In this document: positions 39,410 through 48,659 of the stretch, piece after piece
Layout: each line of letters begins with the position of its first letter
Numbering within the stretch: the first letter of the stretch is position 1
Source: Legionella sp.
Lineage (GTDB): Bacteria; Pseudomonadota; Gammaproteobacteria; Legionellales; Legionellaceae
Assembly: GCA_002786165.1 (NCBI GenBank)
Contig: PEQK01000020.1
Coordinates: forward strand, 1 to 64,000
DNA length: 64,000 nt
Direction of reading: 5' to 3'
The notes under the pieces: generated by a model
Told to the model about the DNA's origin: nothing
The model's input: only the letters and a program-made list of their open reading frames with translations
Database searches by the model: none
Translations under genes and position numbers: made by a program

Positions 39410-40492
39410 ATGCAAACATCGAATAAAACAGAGCTTGAAAAATTTACAGCAACAGATATTTTGACGTTACTCCCAAAAATGGGGTACCAAGGCATATATG
39501 CTGAAACGGAGTCTGGTGCTCCTCTGTTTTATGAAAAAGAGTCAATCTTAGTCTTTCCACCAGTGACTGATAATCCAGATCCAACTGTTAGTACATTGAA
39601 AGGAATTCAGTCTACCGTCAAGCAGGCTTGCGCTAGTTATCCAAATATTTTACAAAATAAAAAGCAGTTGATTTTCCCTCTGCTAGAAGAACAATCTTAT
39701 GGTTTTAAACCTCGACGTTTTTGGGTTGTTTTGATGTATGATTTTGAAAAAAACATAATCAGTTTGATTGATCCAACTGGTCCTTTGCGAGCAAGCTCTT
39801 ATACGTCTAGTGTTATGGAGCAAGCCTTAAAAGCATCATTGAGCATGATGAAGTTAAATGTTAGCCCTTCTTTAGAAAAGAAATATCTTTCGGTTCAAGA
39901 TCGCAGTGACAGCGTATCCAGCGGTCACTGGGTGTCATATATCCTTTACCAATTCAGTCAAAATGCTTCTCTTTCTGCACTTATTACTGGTCTGGCATCT
40001 AAAAAACCATCCATCCAAGATGTGAGCACTATTTTAACAAATTTGCTGCATCATTCATCTAGCGAATGTTGTGAAGAAGGCCGCGATTTTTATACTGCTC
40101 CTACACCGAATTCTGATGCTTTTCCTGCAAAGCAGGAAAAGCAAGACTATGCCATTAATATGACCGCTGTGCATTGTCCCGCATTTAATATAGAGTTGGG
40201 CGATGAAGATGGTGTGATGGAACACGCTGCGCCTCAGTCTGGTGTGGCTGCATATTTTCAAATGAATTTTTATTCGACACTTATGTTATCAGGCATGGCC
40301 TTGGTTGTGTTGGGTATTGTTTGTCTCACAGGACAAGGGCTCGGGCTACCGCTCTTGGGTTCTGCGGCTATGTTAGGGGTTGGCACCTTGACGTTTTTTT
40401 CTGGGTTACTGGGAAAATGCGGTTTATTTGATGCAACCTTGCCTGCGCTCCCAACAGTACATCCAGGCACTCAGATATCTCATTCTATATAG
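39410..40492 (+). CDS. Unrecognised protein: degenerate CE-clan-protease-like domain plus C-terminal membrane hairpin; candidate effector
   Basis: This 360-residue protein has no family I can name. Residues about 85-182 follow the layout of a CE-clan (Ulp1/YopJ-like) cysteine protease: LIFPLLEEQ, then RRFWVVLMYDFEKNIISLIDPTG, then SVQDRSDSVSSGHWVSYIL. In active enzymes the strand begins with HW and the last block is Q-x-DCG; here F104 replaces the histidine and S171 the cysteine, while D121 and Q163 remain. Residues about 288-340 form two hydrophobic helices (LMLSGMALVVLGIVCL and LPLLGSAAMLGVGTLTFF). Protease similarity is inference by pattern. Confidence 0.45.
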   Translation: MQTSNKTELEKFTATDILTLLPKMGYQGIYAETESGAPLFYEKESILVFPPVTDNPDPTVSTLKGIQSTVKQACASYPNILQNKKQLIFPLLEEQSYGFKPRRFWVVLMYDFEKNIISLIDPTGPLRASSYTSSVMEQALKASLSMMKLNVSPSLEKKYLSVQDRSDSVSSGHWVSYILYQFSQNASLSALITGLASKKPSIQDVSTILTNLLHHSSSECCEEGRDFYTAPTPNSDAFPAKQEKQDYAINMTAVHCPAFNIELGDEDGVMEHAAPQSGVAAYFQMNFYSTLMLSGMALVVLGIVCLTGQGLGLPLLGSAAMLGVGTLTFFSGLLGKCGLFDATLPALPTVHPGTQISHSI

Positions 40493-40500
40493 TGAGTTGC

Positions 40501-41367
40501 CTACCATCCTTTCCATTGACAGATTGTTTCATAGGCTTTGCGTATTTGTTGGGTTTTTTCGGTGGCAGCTTTGATGGTACTTGCTGAAGCTCCTTTTGCA
40601 ATCAATTTATCCGGATGATAGTGACTCATTTGGCGTCGATAAGCACGTTTGATATCGGCTTGAGACGCAGTAGGAGACACTTTTAAAAGGGTGTAAGGAT
40701 CTTCGTGGCTTGTGTGATAAGACGGCGGAGGTTGTTTTTGATCCGAATATTGTTGCTTATTTTGAGAAGAATCTTGATGTTGCCAGCGGCCGTACCAGGG
40801 AAAATCCTGTGCAAACTGATAGTGTTGATATAGAGGCGCTAATTGTAAGTGCGATAGAATCTGATTTAAAATCTCTATTTTTTTTTCTGTGAGCTCACTT
40901 TGTTTGACAAACTGATATTGGGTATTGACGAACAAACGTATCAAAATAGGTCTTTGGCGAATGTTTTTATAAAGATTGTGTAACGTCAGCGGTAGGTTAA
41001 ATTGTGCTGATTTACCTTGATAAAACCAATTTTGGGCCAACTTTTTTTGCTTTGCGTTTAGTTTCATTTGCGCCATGATATCAATGGTATATTGAATATC
41101 TTGTTGAGACACCTGTCCGTCTGCTTTGGCCAAGTGGCCTAGTAATGCGAAGGTAGATTCAAAAAATGCGCGTTGAATCTCTGGATTTTTCTCATGTTGG
41201 TAAGGCCAGAAAGGGTGCGAAAAATGTGAAGACAGACCTCGGTCAAAAAAATTTCCGATGATGATACCAAAGAGGGCGCCGGTCGAACCTGCGATGAGAT
41301 ACCCAAAAAATGCGCCAATCAATTTTCCCCACCAGGTGCCATTGGTGAATAATTGACGAAAATCCAT
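40501..41367 (-). CDS. djlA: Membrane-anchored co-chaperone DjlA
   Basis: DjlA is a DnaJ-type protein in the inner membrane that recruits DnaK. It has 288 residues: an N-terminal glycine-rich membrane segment (KLIGAFFGYLIAGSTGALFGIIIG), a central TerB-like helical domain (FFESTFALLGHLAKADGQVS), a glutamine-rich linker and a C-terminal J domain with HPDKL. The gene lies divergent from waaA, as in other gammaproteobacteria. A perfect palindrome GGATTATAATCC (41378-41389) lies just upstream of its start. Confidence 0.94.
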   Translation of the reverse strand: MDFRQLFTNGTWWGKLIGAFFGYLIAGSTGALFGIIIGNFFDRGLSSHFSHPFWPYQHEKNPEIQRAFFESTFALLGHLAKADGQVSQQDIQYTIDIMAQMKLNAKQKKLAQNWFYQGKSAQFNLPLTLHNLYKNIRQRPILIRLFVNTQYQFVKQSELTEKKIEILNQILSHLQLAPLYQHYQFAQDFPWYGRWQHQDSSQNKQQYSDQKQPPPSYHTSHEDPYTLLKVSPTASQADIKRAYRRQMSHYHPDKLIAKGASASTIKAATEKTQQIRKAYETICQWKGW

Positions 41368-41523
41368 TAAGACTCCAGGATTATAATCCGAGTTTAGAGT
41401 ATAATCGACAAGATAAAAAAAAACATCAGCATTGGATGTTCTTTATGCTGGATTCTACGATTTAAAAATCCCTTAGCCTCATGATGAAGGCACAAGAATA
41501 ATTTGTCGAACACAAAGGTAATT

Positions 41524-42780
41524 ATGAGAAAAATTTATACGATAATCATGTATGCATTGGTCCCCTTCATTTTATTGAGATTGGTTTGGAAAAGTCGTGG
41601 GTTGCCTGCCTATCGACAACGGATTGCAGAACGGTTTGTATGGAATACCTCGCCATCTTCTCAGGTAGATGTGTGGGTGCATGCGGTGTCGATGGGCGAA
41701 GTGGTGGCGGTAACGCCGTTGGTAGAACGGATGTTGGCGCAGAATTTACGGGTGTTGATCACCACCATGACGCCAACGGGTTCGCAACAAGTGTTGACAC
41801 GATTCAAGTCTCAGGTGGCGCATCAGTATGTGCCTTATGATTTGCCTTGGTGTGTGCGACGCTTTTTTAAGCGATACCAACCACGTGTGGGGCTTATCAT
41901 GGAAACTGAATTATGGCCCAATTTAATTCATCAAGCAAAACTAGCTCATGTCCCAGTTGCTTTGATCAACGCTCGTTTATCCGATCATGCATTTGGGTAC
42001 TATCATCGATTCCGTCGTTTTTTTGCCCCCATTCTTTCCGAACTGACTTGGATAGGTGCGCAATCTGAGCAGGATGCACAACGGTATCAAGCATTGGGCG
42101 CGACGCCCTCGCAACTCACCATGGTGGGCAATATGAAGTTTGATTTGTCCGTGGCAATGACATCCTCGGATGTTTTAAACCAGTTCAAAATAAAATGGGG
42201 TGCACACCGCCCAGTATGGCTTGCCGCGAGTACTCATGACGATGAAGAAACACAATTGTTGTCGCAATTAGCACGCATTAAAACAGCAATCCCAGATATC
42301 TTACTTTTAATTGCACCCAGACGTCCTGAGCGGTTTCAAACGGTTTATACTTTGGTTGCTCAGCAAGGGTGGAATACTGGGTTAAAATCGCAGCCCGATA
42401 CCATTCGCGCTGATAATGATGTGATTGTTTTGGATTCTATGGGCGAATTGATGGGGTTTTATGCCTTGAGTGATTATGCTTTTGTTGGGGCTAGCTTGGT
42501 TCCGATTGGAGGGCATAATGTTTTAGAACCCATTGCAATGCAAGTGCCAGTGTTTTGTGGACCGTACATGCAAAATGCCAAATCAATTTGTGACGAGTTG
42601 GTGAAGCATCAAGCATTACAACACTGCCTGGGCGCCGAAGATGTTGCTAGCAGATTGATTGCTTTGCATCAAAATCCTGAACAACGAGCACAGCAAATTG
42701 CTGCAGCATCACATGTGTTGCAAGCCAATCGTGGCACGGTGGATAAGTATTGGCGTAAAATTGAAGAGATTATGGTATAA
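41524..42780 (+). CDS. waaA: 3-deoxy-D-manno-octulosonic acid (Kdo) transferase
   Basis: WaaA attaches Kdo residues to the lipid A precursor at the inner face of the inner membrane. From the ATG at 41524 (418 residues, AAAGG upstream) it has an N-terminal membrane anchor (YTIIMYALVPFILLRLVW), the HAVSMGEVVA and METELWPNLI motifs, and the C-terminal VGASLVPIGGHNVLEPIA donor-binding region. An in-frame start at 41503 adds seven residues. Together with lpxC it shows a standard lipid A core pathway. Confidence 0.96.
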   Translation: MRKIYTIIMYALVPFILLRLVWKSRGLPAYRQRIAERFVWNTSPSSQVDVWVHAVSMGEVVAVTPLVERMLAQNLRVLITTMTPTGSQQVLTRFKSQVAHQYVPYDLPWCVRRFFKRYQPRVGLIMETELWPNLIHQAKLAHVPVALINARLSDHAFGYYHRFRRFFAPILSELTWIGAQSEQDAQRYQALGATPSQLTMVGNMKFDLSVAMTSSDVLNQFKIKWGAHRPVWLAASTHDDEETQLLSQLARIKTAIPDILLLIAPRRPERFQTVYTLVAQQGWNTGLKSQPDTIRADNDVIVLDSMGELMGFYALSDYAFVGASLVPIGGHNVLEPIAMQVPVFCGPYMQNAKSICDELVKHQALQHCLGAEDVASRLIALHQNPEQRAQQIAAASHVLQANRGTVDKYWRKIEEIMV

Positions 42781-42804
42781 ATTGTGATTTTTGAACTTTA
42801 TTTA

Positions 42805-42813
42805 TGCTATAAT
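42805..42813 (+). promoter_or_regulatory. Extended -10 promoter of the Sel1-repeat gene
   Basis: TGCTATAAT is a perfect extended -10 element (TGnTATAAT). No good -35 is required by such promoters. The predicted start lies about 26 bases before the gene. No PmrA-type or CpxR-type box that controls many Dot/Icm effectors was visible. Confidence 0.5.
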
Positions 42814-42845
42814 AATGTTCTTTTTTTAAATAAAAGGGCTAATTG

Positions 42846-43796
42846 ATGCAAAATTCTGATGACCTAAGGAAAGCTTTCAGCGAAGAGGTAAATTACCCTC
42901 CTTTGACCGAGGAACAAAAGAAAGAGATATCTTTTGTGTATAAAATCGGACTTTTCGCCTATGTCAGGAAGCACTATAGCGCCGCCCATGATATATTCAA
43001 GCGTTTGATTTCTAAGGATTTTTTTTGTGCAGAGACTGCGGCAGCACAGTATTTTTTAGGCTATATGTATTACACTGGACAAGACGTTGAAACAAACTAT
43101 ATAGAAGCTGCTAAATGGTTCGAGCTGTCAGCGGCAAGCCATTATATTGGCGCTCAATCTATTTTGGGAATAATGTATTATGATGGTCAAGGCGTTGCTA
43201 AAGATCTTGTGAAAGCCTGCGCATTGTTAAATAAAGTAGCTGAGATTGGTTGTGAAGCTTCACAGCTTTTTTTAGTTCATAAACATTTTAATGATGGGCA
43301 TGATGTTTCTCTTGATAATAAGAAGGGATTTAAATGGCTTGCCTCTTTGGCTGATAACAAGGATTTACATGCCCAATACCTTTTGGGAAGAATACATTAT
43401 ATGGGGCTTAGAGATGTAGAGATAAATCATGAAAGTGCCTTTCAGTGGTTTATGACGGCAGCAACGAACAATTTTGCTCCGGCGCAATTCTCTGTAGGAT
43501 ACATGTATCACCATGGTGAAGGTGTTGTTCAAAATAATGCAGAAGCTTGCAAGTGGCTTAAAAAATCAGCTGATCAAGGCAATGCGGGTGCGCCGCGTCT
43601 TTTGAATAAAATACTTCGGGAAACTAACCACTCAGAAAACATCAAGCCTTCAGCTCCGGCTCTATCTACGGCCGTTGAGGCTATGACAAGTGGTCTTGGA
43701 GTTTTTGCTGCCCAACAAGAGCTGAGCCAAGTGCTTAAGAGTCAAGAACCAGGACCTGAGAATGCGGAAGAATCTGTACGTCATAATATGTCGTGA
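42846..43796 (+). CDS. Sel1-like repeat protein with glutamate-rich C-terminus; candidate effector
   Basis: This 316-residue protein starts at the ATG at 42846. Residues about 65-255 contain four to five Sel1-like repeats, seen as AQYFLGYMYYTGQ, AQSILGIMYYDGQGV, AQYLLGRIHYMG and AQFSVGYMYHHGEGV, each followed by an AxxWF-type helix. Sel1 proteins mediate protein-protein contacts; Legionella LpnE and EnhC are examples with roles in host entry. There is no signal peptide. The last 20 residues (SQEPGPENAEESVRHNMS) have glutamates at -8, -9, -12 and -16, like the E-block signal of Dot/Icm substrates. Confidence 0.75.
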   Translation: MQNSDDLRKAFSEEVNYPPLTEEQKKEISFVYKIGLFAYVRKHYSAAHDIFKRLISKDFFCAETAAAQYFLGYMYYTGQDVETNYIEAAKWFELSAASHYIGAQSILGIMYYDGQGVAKDLVKACALLNKVAEIGCEASQLFLVHKHFNDGHDVSLDNKKGFKWLASLADNKDLHAQYLLGRIHYMGLRDVEINHESAFQWFMTAATNNFAPAQFSVGYMYHHGEGVVQNNAEACKWLKKSADQGNAGAPRLLNKILRETNHSENIKPSAPALSTAVEAMTSGLGVFAAQQELSQVLKSQEPGPENAEESVRHNMS

Positions 43797-43842
43797 GTAC
43801 TTTTTTCATTCAGGATCCTGATGCTCTAGGGATAGCAAGAAC

Positions 43843-43876
43843 AATCTAGAAGTCTATAATTTGATTTCTAGATTTT
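43843..43876 (+). terminator. Terminator of the Sel1-repeat gene
   Basis: AATCTAGAA (43843-43851) pairs exactly with TTCTAGATT (43866-43874) around a 14-base loop, followed by TT. It lies 47 bases past the stop. Confidence 0.5.
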
Positions 43877-43930
43877 CGGTTGTGGTTTTGAAATAAGTGA
43901 AATGGTGATTACTGAAATTGTTGGTGTAAT

Positions 43931-43968
43931 AACAATCCAGGATTTTGACTATCATACCCTGGATTGTT
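43931..43968. terminator. Bidirectional terminator between the Sel1-repeat gene and dksA
   Basis: AACAATCCAGG (43931-43941) pairs exactly with CCTGGATTGTT (43958-43968), an 11-bp stem with a 16-base loop. A T-run continues on the forward strand and TTATTAC follows on the reverse strand. dksA ends ten bases to the right, so it probably stops dksA transcripts and any forward read-through. Confidence 0.7.
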
Positions 43969-43977
43969 TTACTGCAT

Positions 43978-44412
43978 TTAATTCCCTTGATTTTGACGTT
44001 CTTTGATCTCAGACAAGGTTTTACAATCGATGCACAATGTGGCCGTTGGGCGTGCTTCTAGGCGACGCAAACCAATTTCAATACCACATGCTTCGCAATA
44101 CCCAAAATCATCTTCTAATAAACGTTCTAGCGCATCTTCAATTTTTTTGATGAGCTTACGTTCTCTATCTCTGGTACGAAGTTCAATATTAAACTCTTCT
44201 TCTTGGCTGGCACGATCGGAAGGATCAGGGAAGTTTGCTGCTTCATCTTTCATATGAGACACCGTTCTATCCACTTCTTCCATTAAGGACTGACGCCAAG
44301 CTAATAAAATCTTCTCGATATGTGCCAATTGATTTTCATTCATATAATCTTCGTTGGGTATTTCTTGGTAGGGTGCGATGCCCATAGAGCCAACGGAGGT
44401 GTCAGTTTTCAT
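43978..44412 (-). CDS. dksA: RNA polymerase-binding transcription factor DksA
   Basis: DksA binds the RNA polymerase secondary channel and works with ppGpp in the stringent response; in Legionella it affects virulence gene expression. From 44412 ([11 protein letters not shown]) it has 144 residues. The coiled-coil tip carries the acidic [12 protein letters not shown] stretch and the zinc finger is [19 protein letters not shown] followed by CIDC. Longer readings to 44508 run into prmC. No clear Shine-Dalgarno precedes the start. Confidence 0.95.
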   Translation of the reverse strand: MKTDTSVGSMGIAPYQEIPNEDYMNENQLAHIEKILLAWRQSLMEEVDRTVSHMKDEAANFPDPSDRASQEEEFNIELRTRDRERKLIKKIEDALERLLEDDFGYCEACGIEIGLRRLEARPTATLCIDCKTLSEIKERQNQGN

Positions 44413-44479
44413 AAGTTTACTCACTTTTTTTATTAATTTTAACGTCACATTATAACGTATACATGGCGTGCTAACAATT

Positions 44480-45334
44480 TTAGAATGATGTTGCTCGCCT
44501 CCCTCCACTGATACGATCTAATCCTTGCCAGTCTTGCCAACATTGAATGTCATGGTACCCATACTGGCGTAATAATTTTTTTACAGCATCACCTTGGTCA
44601 TACCCATGTTCCAGCAACAGAAGACCATTTTCATTGAGATGATGGTAACTTTGCTGAATGATAACGTGCAACGCTTCCAATCCTTCTGGCCCTCCTACCA
44701 AAGCAGAAGTAGGTTCAAACCTTAAATCGCCTTGTGCCAAATGGCCATCTGTCGCCGATAAATAAGGTGGATTAGAAAGAATAGCATCAAATAATTGTTG
44801 ATGGAATGCTTGAAACCAATCTGAAACTATAAATGTAACGGAATCTAATCCTAGGCGTTGGGCATTATGTTGCGCCACATTTAAAGCATTCGAAGAGCGA
44901 TCACTGGCTGTGATGTGCCATTGAGGGCGTTCTGAGGCGAGTGCTAAGGCAATGGCGCCACTACCTGTCCCTAAATCGAGTAAAGAGATATTGTGAGTGG
45001 AATCAAGTTGAGATAACGCAATTTCTACCAAATGCTCTGTTTCAGGCCTTGGAATAAGCGTATCAGGCGTCACAATCAGATCCAACGACCAAAACTCCCG
45101 ATGCCCTAGGATATAGGCGATAGGTACGCCTTGTTGTCGTTGAGTGAGGGTCTGTTGATAGAGTGTCCTTTGTTCGTTTGATAACCGTTGATCAGCGTGC
45201 GAGTATAAATAAGTTCGTGATACTTGCATTGCTGCTTGTAATAAAATTTCCGCTTCTCGATGCGCCTCTTCTTGTGATACGAGTCTCTCCACGCCAAAGC
45301 GCAAGGCTTCTTTGATGGAGATATCAGGCTTCAT
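44480..45334 (-). CDS. prmC: Release factor glutamine methyltransferase
   Basis: PrmC methylates the glutamine of the GGQ motif in release factors RF1 and RF2. It has 284 residues. The cofactor motif [12 protein letters not shown] near residue 120 and the catalytic NPPY in LSNPPYLSA near residue 190 are present. It overlaps the end of prfA by 11 bases; hemA-prfA-prmC is a classical gammaproteobacterial cluster. Confidence 0.95.
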   Translation of the reverse strand: MKPDISIKEALRFGVERLVSQEEAHREAEILLQAAMQVSRTYLYSHADQRLSNEQRTLYQQTLTQRQQGVPIAYILGHREFWSLDLIVTPDTLIPRPETEHLVEIALSQLDSTHNISLLDLGTGSGAIALALASERPQWHITASDRSSNALNVAQHNAQRLGLDSVTFIVSDWFQAFHQQLFDAILSNPPYLSATDGHLAQGDLRFEPTSALVGGPEGLEALHVIIQQSYHHLNENGLLLLEHGYDQGDAVKKLLRQYGYHDIQCWQDWQGLDRISGGRRATSF

Positions 45335-46415
45335 GTCGACCTAATTCAGCCAAGAGTTCCGCATGATATTCACGTTTTAACGCATCAATGACTTCGATGA
45401 GGTTTCCTTCGACAATTTCCGCAAGGTTATAAAGCGTCAGATTGATTCGATGGTCCGTCAAGCGTCCTTGGGGAAAATTATAGGTTCTAATACGCTCAGA
45501 ACGATCTCCGCTGCCTACTTGTAATTTTCGAGTGAGATCTTGTTCTTGTTTTTGTTTGCTTTGTTGAGCGGATAACAAACGAGTTTTTAGCAACGACATG
45601 GCTTTTGAACGGTTTTTATGTTGCGAGCGTTCATCTTGACATTCTACGACAACCCCAGTGGGTAAGTGGGTAATGCGGATGGCGGAGTCGGTTTTATTGA
45701 CATGCTGTCCACCTGCACCTGAAGCACGATAGGTATCGATACGCAGGTCATCGGCGTTGATTTGAATATCATGAATGGCATCGATTTCAGGCATGATGGC
45801 TACGGTGCAAGCAGAGGTATGTACACGGCCTTGCGATTCAGTGGCAGGTACACGTTGGACACGATGTGTGCCAGATTCAAACTTTAAAGTTGCATATACG
45901 TGTTGACCTGAAATATGGGCAATGACTTCTTTAAACCCACCGTGCTCGCCATGATGAGCTGTGACGATCTCAATTTGCCATTTTTTTTGTTCAGCAAAAC
46001 GAGTGTACATGCGAAATAAATCACCGGCAAAAATAGCTGCTTCATCTCCGCCTGTGCCTGCACGAACCTCTAAATACACATTGCGCTCATCATCGGGATC
46101 TTTGGGAATCAAATGATATTGGAGGGCTTCGTCTAGCTGCTGGATCTTTTCCTGGGAAACAGTTAATTCTTCCTCAGCCATGGTAGCCAATTCAGCATCG
46201 TCACCATTGAGCAGCTCTTCTAGGGAAATGGCATCTTGTTGTGCTTGACGGTAGTCGGTAAAACACGTCGTGATGGGTTCTAACTGAGCATATTCTTTAG
46301 ATAGATTTTTGAATTGCTCTTGATCTGAGATCACGCTTGCTTCAGAGAGTAAACGACTGATTTCTTGAAACCGCTCTAACATTTGTTCTAATTTATTTTC
46401 AAGTGAGATCTTCAT
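45324..46415 (-). CDS. prfA: Peptide chain release factor 1
   Basis: RF1 terminates translation at UAA and UAG. From 46415 ([13 protein letters not shown]) it has 363 residues (E. coli 360). The anticodon-mimic tripeptide is PAT (in [12 protein letters not shown]) and the catalytic GGQ is in [16 protein letters not shown] longer reading to 46469 lies within hemA. The start overlaps the hemA end by 17 bases. Confidence 0.96.
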   Translation of the reverse strand: MKISLENKLEQMLERFQEISRLLSEASVISDQEQFKNLSKEYAQLEPITTCFTDYRQAQQDAISLEELLNGDDAELATMAEEELTVSQEKIQQLDEALQYHLIPKDPDDERNVYLEVRAGTGGDEAAIFAGDLFRMYTRFAEQKKWQIEIVTAHHGEHGGFKEVIAHISGQHVYATLKFESGTHRVQRVPATESQGRVHTSACTVAIMPEIDAIHDIQINADDLRIDTYRASGAGGQHVNKTDSAIRITHLPTGVVVECQDERSQHKNRSKAMSLLKTRLLSAQQSKQKQEQDLTRKLQVGSGDRSERIRTYNFPQGRLTDHRINLTLYNLAEIVEGNLIEVIDALKREYHAELLAELGRHEA

Positions 46416-47667
46416 AGGAACTTTGGCTAGAATGAAATAAATAATGGGCCAAATCCAATACTTCATCACGCTGATCTAGTGCAGCTTGACGTAAGCCTTT
46501 GGTAGGCATGTGGGTGAATTTTTTAATCAAACGCTCACTGAATTCCGTCATCACGTCAAATTGCTGATGACCTTTGGCCAGTTTTTGCATGGCACGTTGT
46601 AATTCTTGTTCAGCCAACGCTTGCATGGTGCTGCGATAATCACAAATTAATTCTTTGGCACGTAACGCACGATGATTGTCCATGAATGCTTTGAGTTCAA
46701 AGTCGATCAATTTTTCTGCATGTGTAGCCGCAGCATGACGTTGCTGCATACCAGCTTGGGTCAAACGATCCATGTCGTCAATATTGTATAGAGTAACATT
46801 CTCTAACGCACCTACATTGGACTCAATATCTCTCGGTACAGCCAAGTCTAAGAAAAACATAGGTGCTTGTTGGCGTACTTCTAAAACATCAATGATCATG
46901 CTTTGAGAAATAAAGGGGTAAGGGCAAGCCGTTGCCGAAACCACCACATCTGCTTTGGTCAATGCTGTGGTCATATCTTGAATAGGCATGATGGCGCCTG
47001 CGCATAGATCGGCCAATTTACTGGCATGATCGTCTGAACGGCTGGTGATCATGAATTGCCGTACCCCTTGTTGATAGAGATATTTGGCAACTAAAGTAGC
47101 GGTTTCTCCTGATCCAATGAGTAATACGGATACATCAGCGGCATTTGAGAAGCGTTGTTGAATTAGCTTTGATGCGGCAAACGCGATCGATGTAGCATGT
47201 TGCCCAACACCGCTTTGATTGCGAATGCGTTTGCTGGCACCAAACACAAATTGAAATATGTGGCGTAAATTGGTGCCAATGGCATTGTTCGCATCAGCAA
47301 TTTGAAAGGCTTGTTTCATTTGCCCTAAGATTTGTGGCTCACCCAGCATCATCGAATCTAAACCACTGGCAACGCGTACTGCATGTTTTACTGCGTCGTG
47401 ATCTTCTAACAGATAAAAATAAGGCTGTAGTTGTTCTAATGACATGTGGTGATATTTGGCAAACCAAGACATCAACTGTTGAGGGTTTTGTGTATCGCAA
47501 TATAATTCAGTACGGTTACAGGTGGATAACAGCAATGCTTCGTTAATATCTGACTCGTCCAACAAGACATCGAGCAGATTTTTTTGCTTTTCAGGGGAGT
47601 GCGCAACCTTTTCCCTGACGGTAAGAGGGGCTGTTTTGTGATTGAGTCCGCAAGCAATAAAAACCAT
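46399..47667 (-). CDS. hemA: Glutamyl-tRNA reductase
   Basis: HemA reduces glutamyl-tRNA to glutamate semialdehyde, the first committed step of C5 heme synthesis. It has 422 residues. The catalytic cysteine is in [12 protein letters not shown] near residue 50, followed by [17 protein letters not shown], the dinucleotide-binding [13 protein letters not shown] and DLAVPRDIE. It is the first gene of the hemA-prfA-prmC unit, with a perfect reverse-strand -10 element just upstream. Confidence 0.96.
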   Translation of the reverse strand: MVFIACGLNHKTAPLTVREKVAHSPEKQKNLLDVLLDESDINEALLLSTCNRTELYCDTQNPQQLMSWFAKYHHMSLEQLQPYFYLLEDHDAVKHAVRVASGLDSMMLGEPQILGQMKQAFQIADANNAIGTNLRHIFQFVFGASKRIRNQSGVGQHATSIAFAASKLIQQRFSNAADVSVLLIGSGETATLVAKYLYQQGVRQFMITSRSDDHASKLADLCAGAIMPIQDMTTALTKADVVVSATACPYPFISQSMIIDVLEVRQQAPMFFLDLAVPRDIESNVGALENVTLYNIDDMDRLTQAGMQQRHAAATHAEKLIDFELKAFMDNHRALRAKELICDYRSTMQALAEQELQRAMQKLAKGHQQFDVMTEFSERLIKKFTHMPTKGLRQAALDQRDEVLDLAHYLFHSSQSSYEDLT

Positions 47668-47993
47668 AGGGATACAAGTTGGTAATAGAATTCAGAGATT
47701 ATAACGGATTGGTTCTCTAATTTATACAGCTCACGTACTCCGTGTCGCCTTTTTTGTATCTTTGTGACCTTAGTATGTTCACCTGAGACATGTAACCTAC
47801 GTTTCTGTAATGATGTTTATCAAATTTTTGGAAATACATCAGCGCATGCAATTGGGTCACTATATCTGTTTTAAAAAAATACTTTTGATAAAAAATAAAA
47901 CATATATTTGATCGGTAATGACGTCAAATATCTCAAGAAATTTTTACTTTTACCGTTAACTTCCACAAAGAACATAATTATTTAAGGTGACCT
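47668..47993. other. 326-bp divergent intergenic region
   Basis: This gap separates hemA (reverse) from the unknown 93-residue gene (forward). The left edge carries the hemA -10 element. The right part is very AT-rich, with long A runs near 47873-47899, and may bend or hold the promoter of the forward gene, but no clear -35/-10 pair was found. AAGGTGA at about 47984-47990 is the ribosome-binding sequence of the forward gene. No small gene or RNA was recognised. Confidence 0.6.
47698..47703 (-). promoter_or_regulatory. Candidate -10 element of the hemA-prfA-prmC unit
   Basis: ATTATA on the forward strand reads TATAAT on the reverse strand, about 30 bases before the hemA start. The -35 region is a poor match, so activation or an alternative sigma contact may be needed. 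Confidence 0.4.
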
Positions 47994-48275
47994 ATGGAAA
48001 TTATCTTTCATGGTAGGCATGATAGTATGGAAGAAGCGAGTGACAGGTTGTTAGGTATCATTCAATTATTTCATGACCGTTATCAAATTGATGGCTTTCG
48101 CGAGATGCATTTGTCTGTGACTTTGGTCGATAGCTGTGGCGAAGATGTTGAGCTAGTGGACAGTGAAACAGATCAAGCCTTAAGAGTTTTTGAAGTATAT
48201 CGAGAAAGAAACGAAGTGATAAAACGTCGTGGTCGGCCCCAGTTGAAATTAGTAGTTAACAAGGAGGATGAATGA
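47994..48275 (+). CDS. Unknown 93-residue protein with an AT-hook-like tail
   Basis: I do not recognise a family for this small acidic protein. Residues 1-70 look like a mixed alpha/beta domain (MEIIFHGRHDSMEEASDRLLGI, then FREMHLSVTLVDSCGEDVELV). Residues 76-85 (IKRRGRPQLK) contain an RGRP core with basic flanks, which resembles an AT-hook DNA-binding motif. AAGGTGA precedes the ATG. It overlaps the next gene by four bases (ATGA), so the two are one translational unit. Confidence 0.7.
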   Translation: MEIIFHGRHDSMEEASDRLLGIIQLFHDRYQIDGFREMHLSVTLVDSCGEDVELVDSETDQALRVFEVYRERNEVIKRRGRPQLKLVVNKEDE

Positions 48276-48610
48276 CGGCGGTAAAAAATGCTGTACAAGG
48301 GAAAGAGATGTTGAATGAAGCGCACGCATTTTGGCTCAAAACCTTCTCTATTGATGTACAAGCCAGTGATTTTACACGAATGACAAGTATGTTGGCATTT
48401 TTATCTTTCCGGTTTGGCGTGCCTACTCTATCAATGATAGAAGCTTTAACCGCTCAAAAGAAGACAGGGCGTACGTTGAGTGCGTTTGTCAGTGCTGCAT
48501 CAGGAGGAGTGGGTTTAGCCATGTCTTATTTTTTCCAACCTGAACCGCTGCGTTTGGATGTGGATAAAGAGGGGATAGAAGAGCATCTTACTGTATCTAA
48601 GCTTCGTTGA
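48272..48610 (+). CDS. Unknown 112-residue protein coupled to the preceding gene
   Basis: No family recognised. The protein is helical in appearance, with a weakly hydrophobic stretch at about residues 42-58 (MLAFLSFRFGVPTLSMI) and a glycine-rich segment near residues 77-87 (ASGGVGLAMSYFF). There is no signal peptide. ATGA overlap and AAGGAGG immediately upstream show coupling to the preceding small gene. A strong terminator follows. Confidence 0.65.
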   Translation: MTAVKNAVQGKEMLNEAHAFWLKTFSIDVQASDFTRMTSMLAFLSFRFGVPTLSMIEALTAQKKTGRTLSAFVSAASGGVGLAMSYFFQPEPLRLDVDKEGIEEHLTVSKLR

Positions 48611-48618
48611 CTGATGTC

Positions 48619-48651
48619 ATCATTTTAGCCACTTGTTGTGGCTAAGATGAT
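48619..48651. terminator. Bidirectional terminator between convergent genes
   Basis: A 14-bp stem with one G-U pair, ATCATTTTAGCCAC (48619-48632) against GTGGCTAAGATGAT (48638-48651), encloses a five-base loop. It sits in the 49-bp gap between the unknown pair (forward) and the acid phosphatase gene (reverse). Confidence 0.75.
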
Positions 48652-48659
48652 ATTGGATA

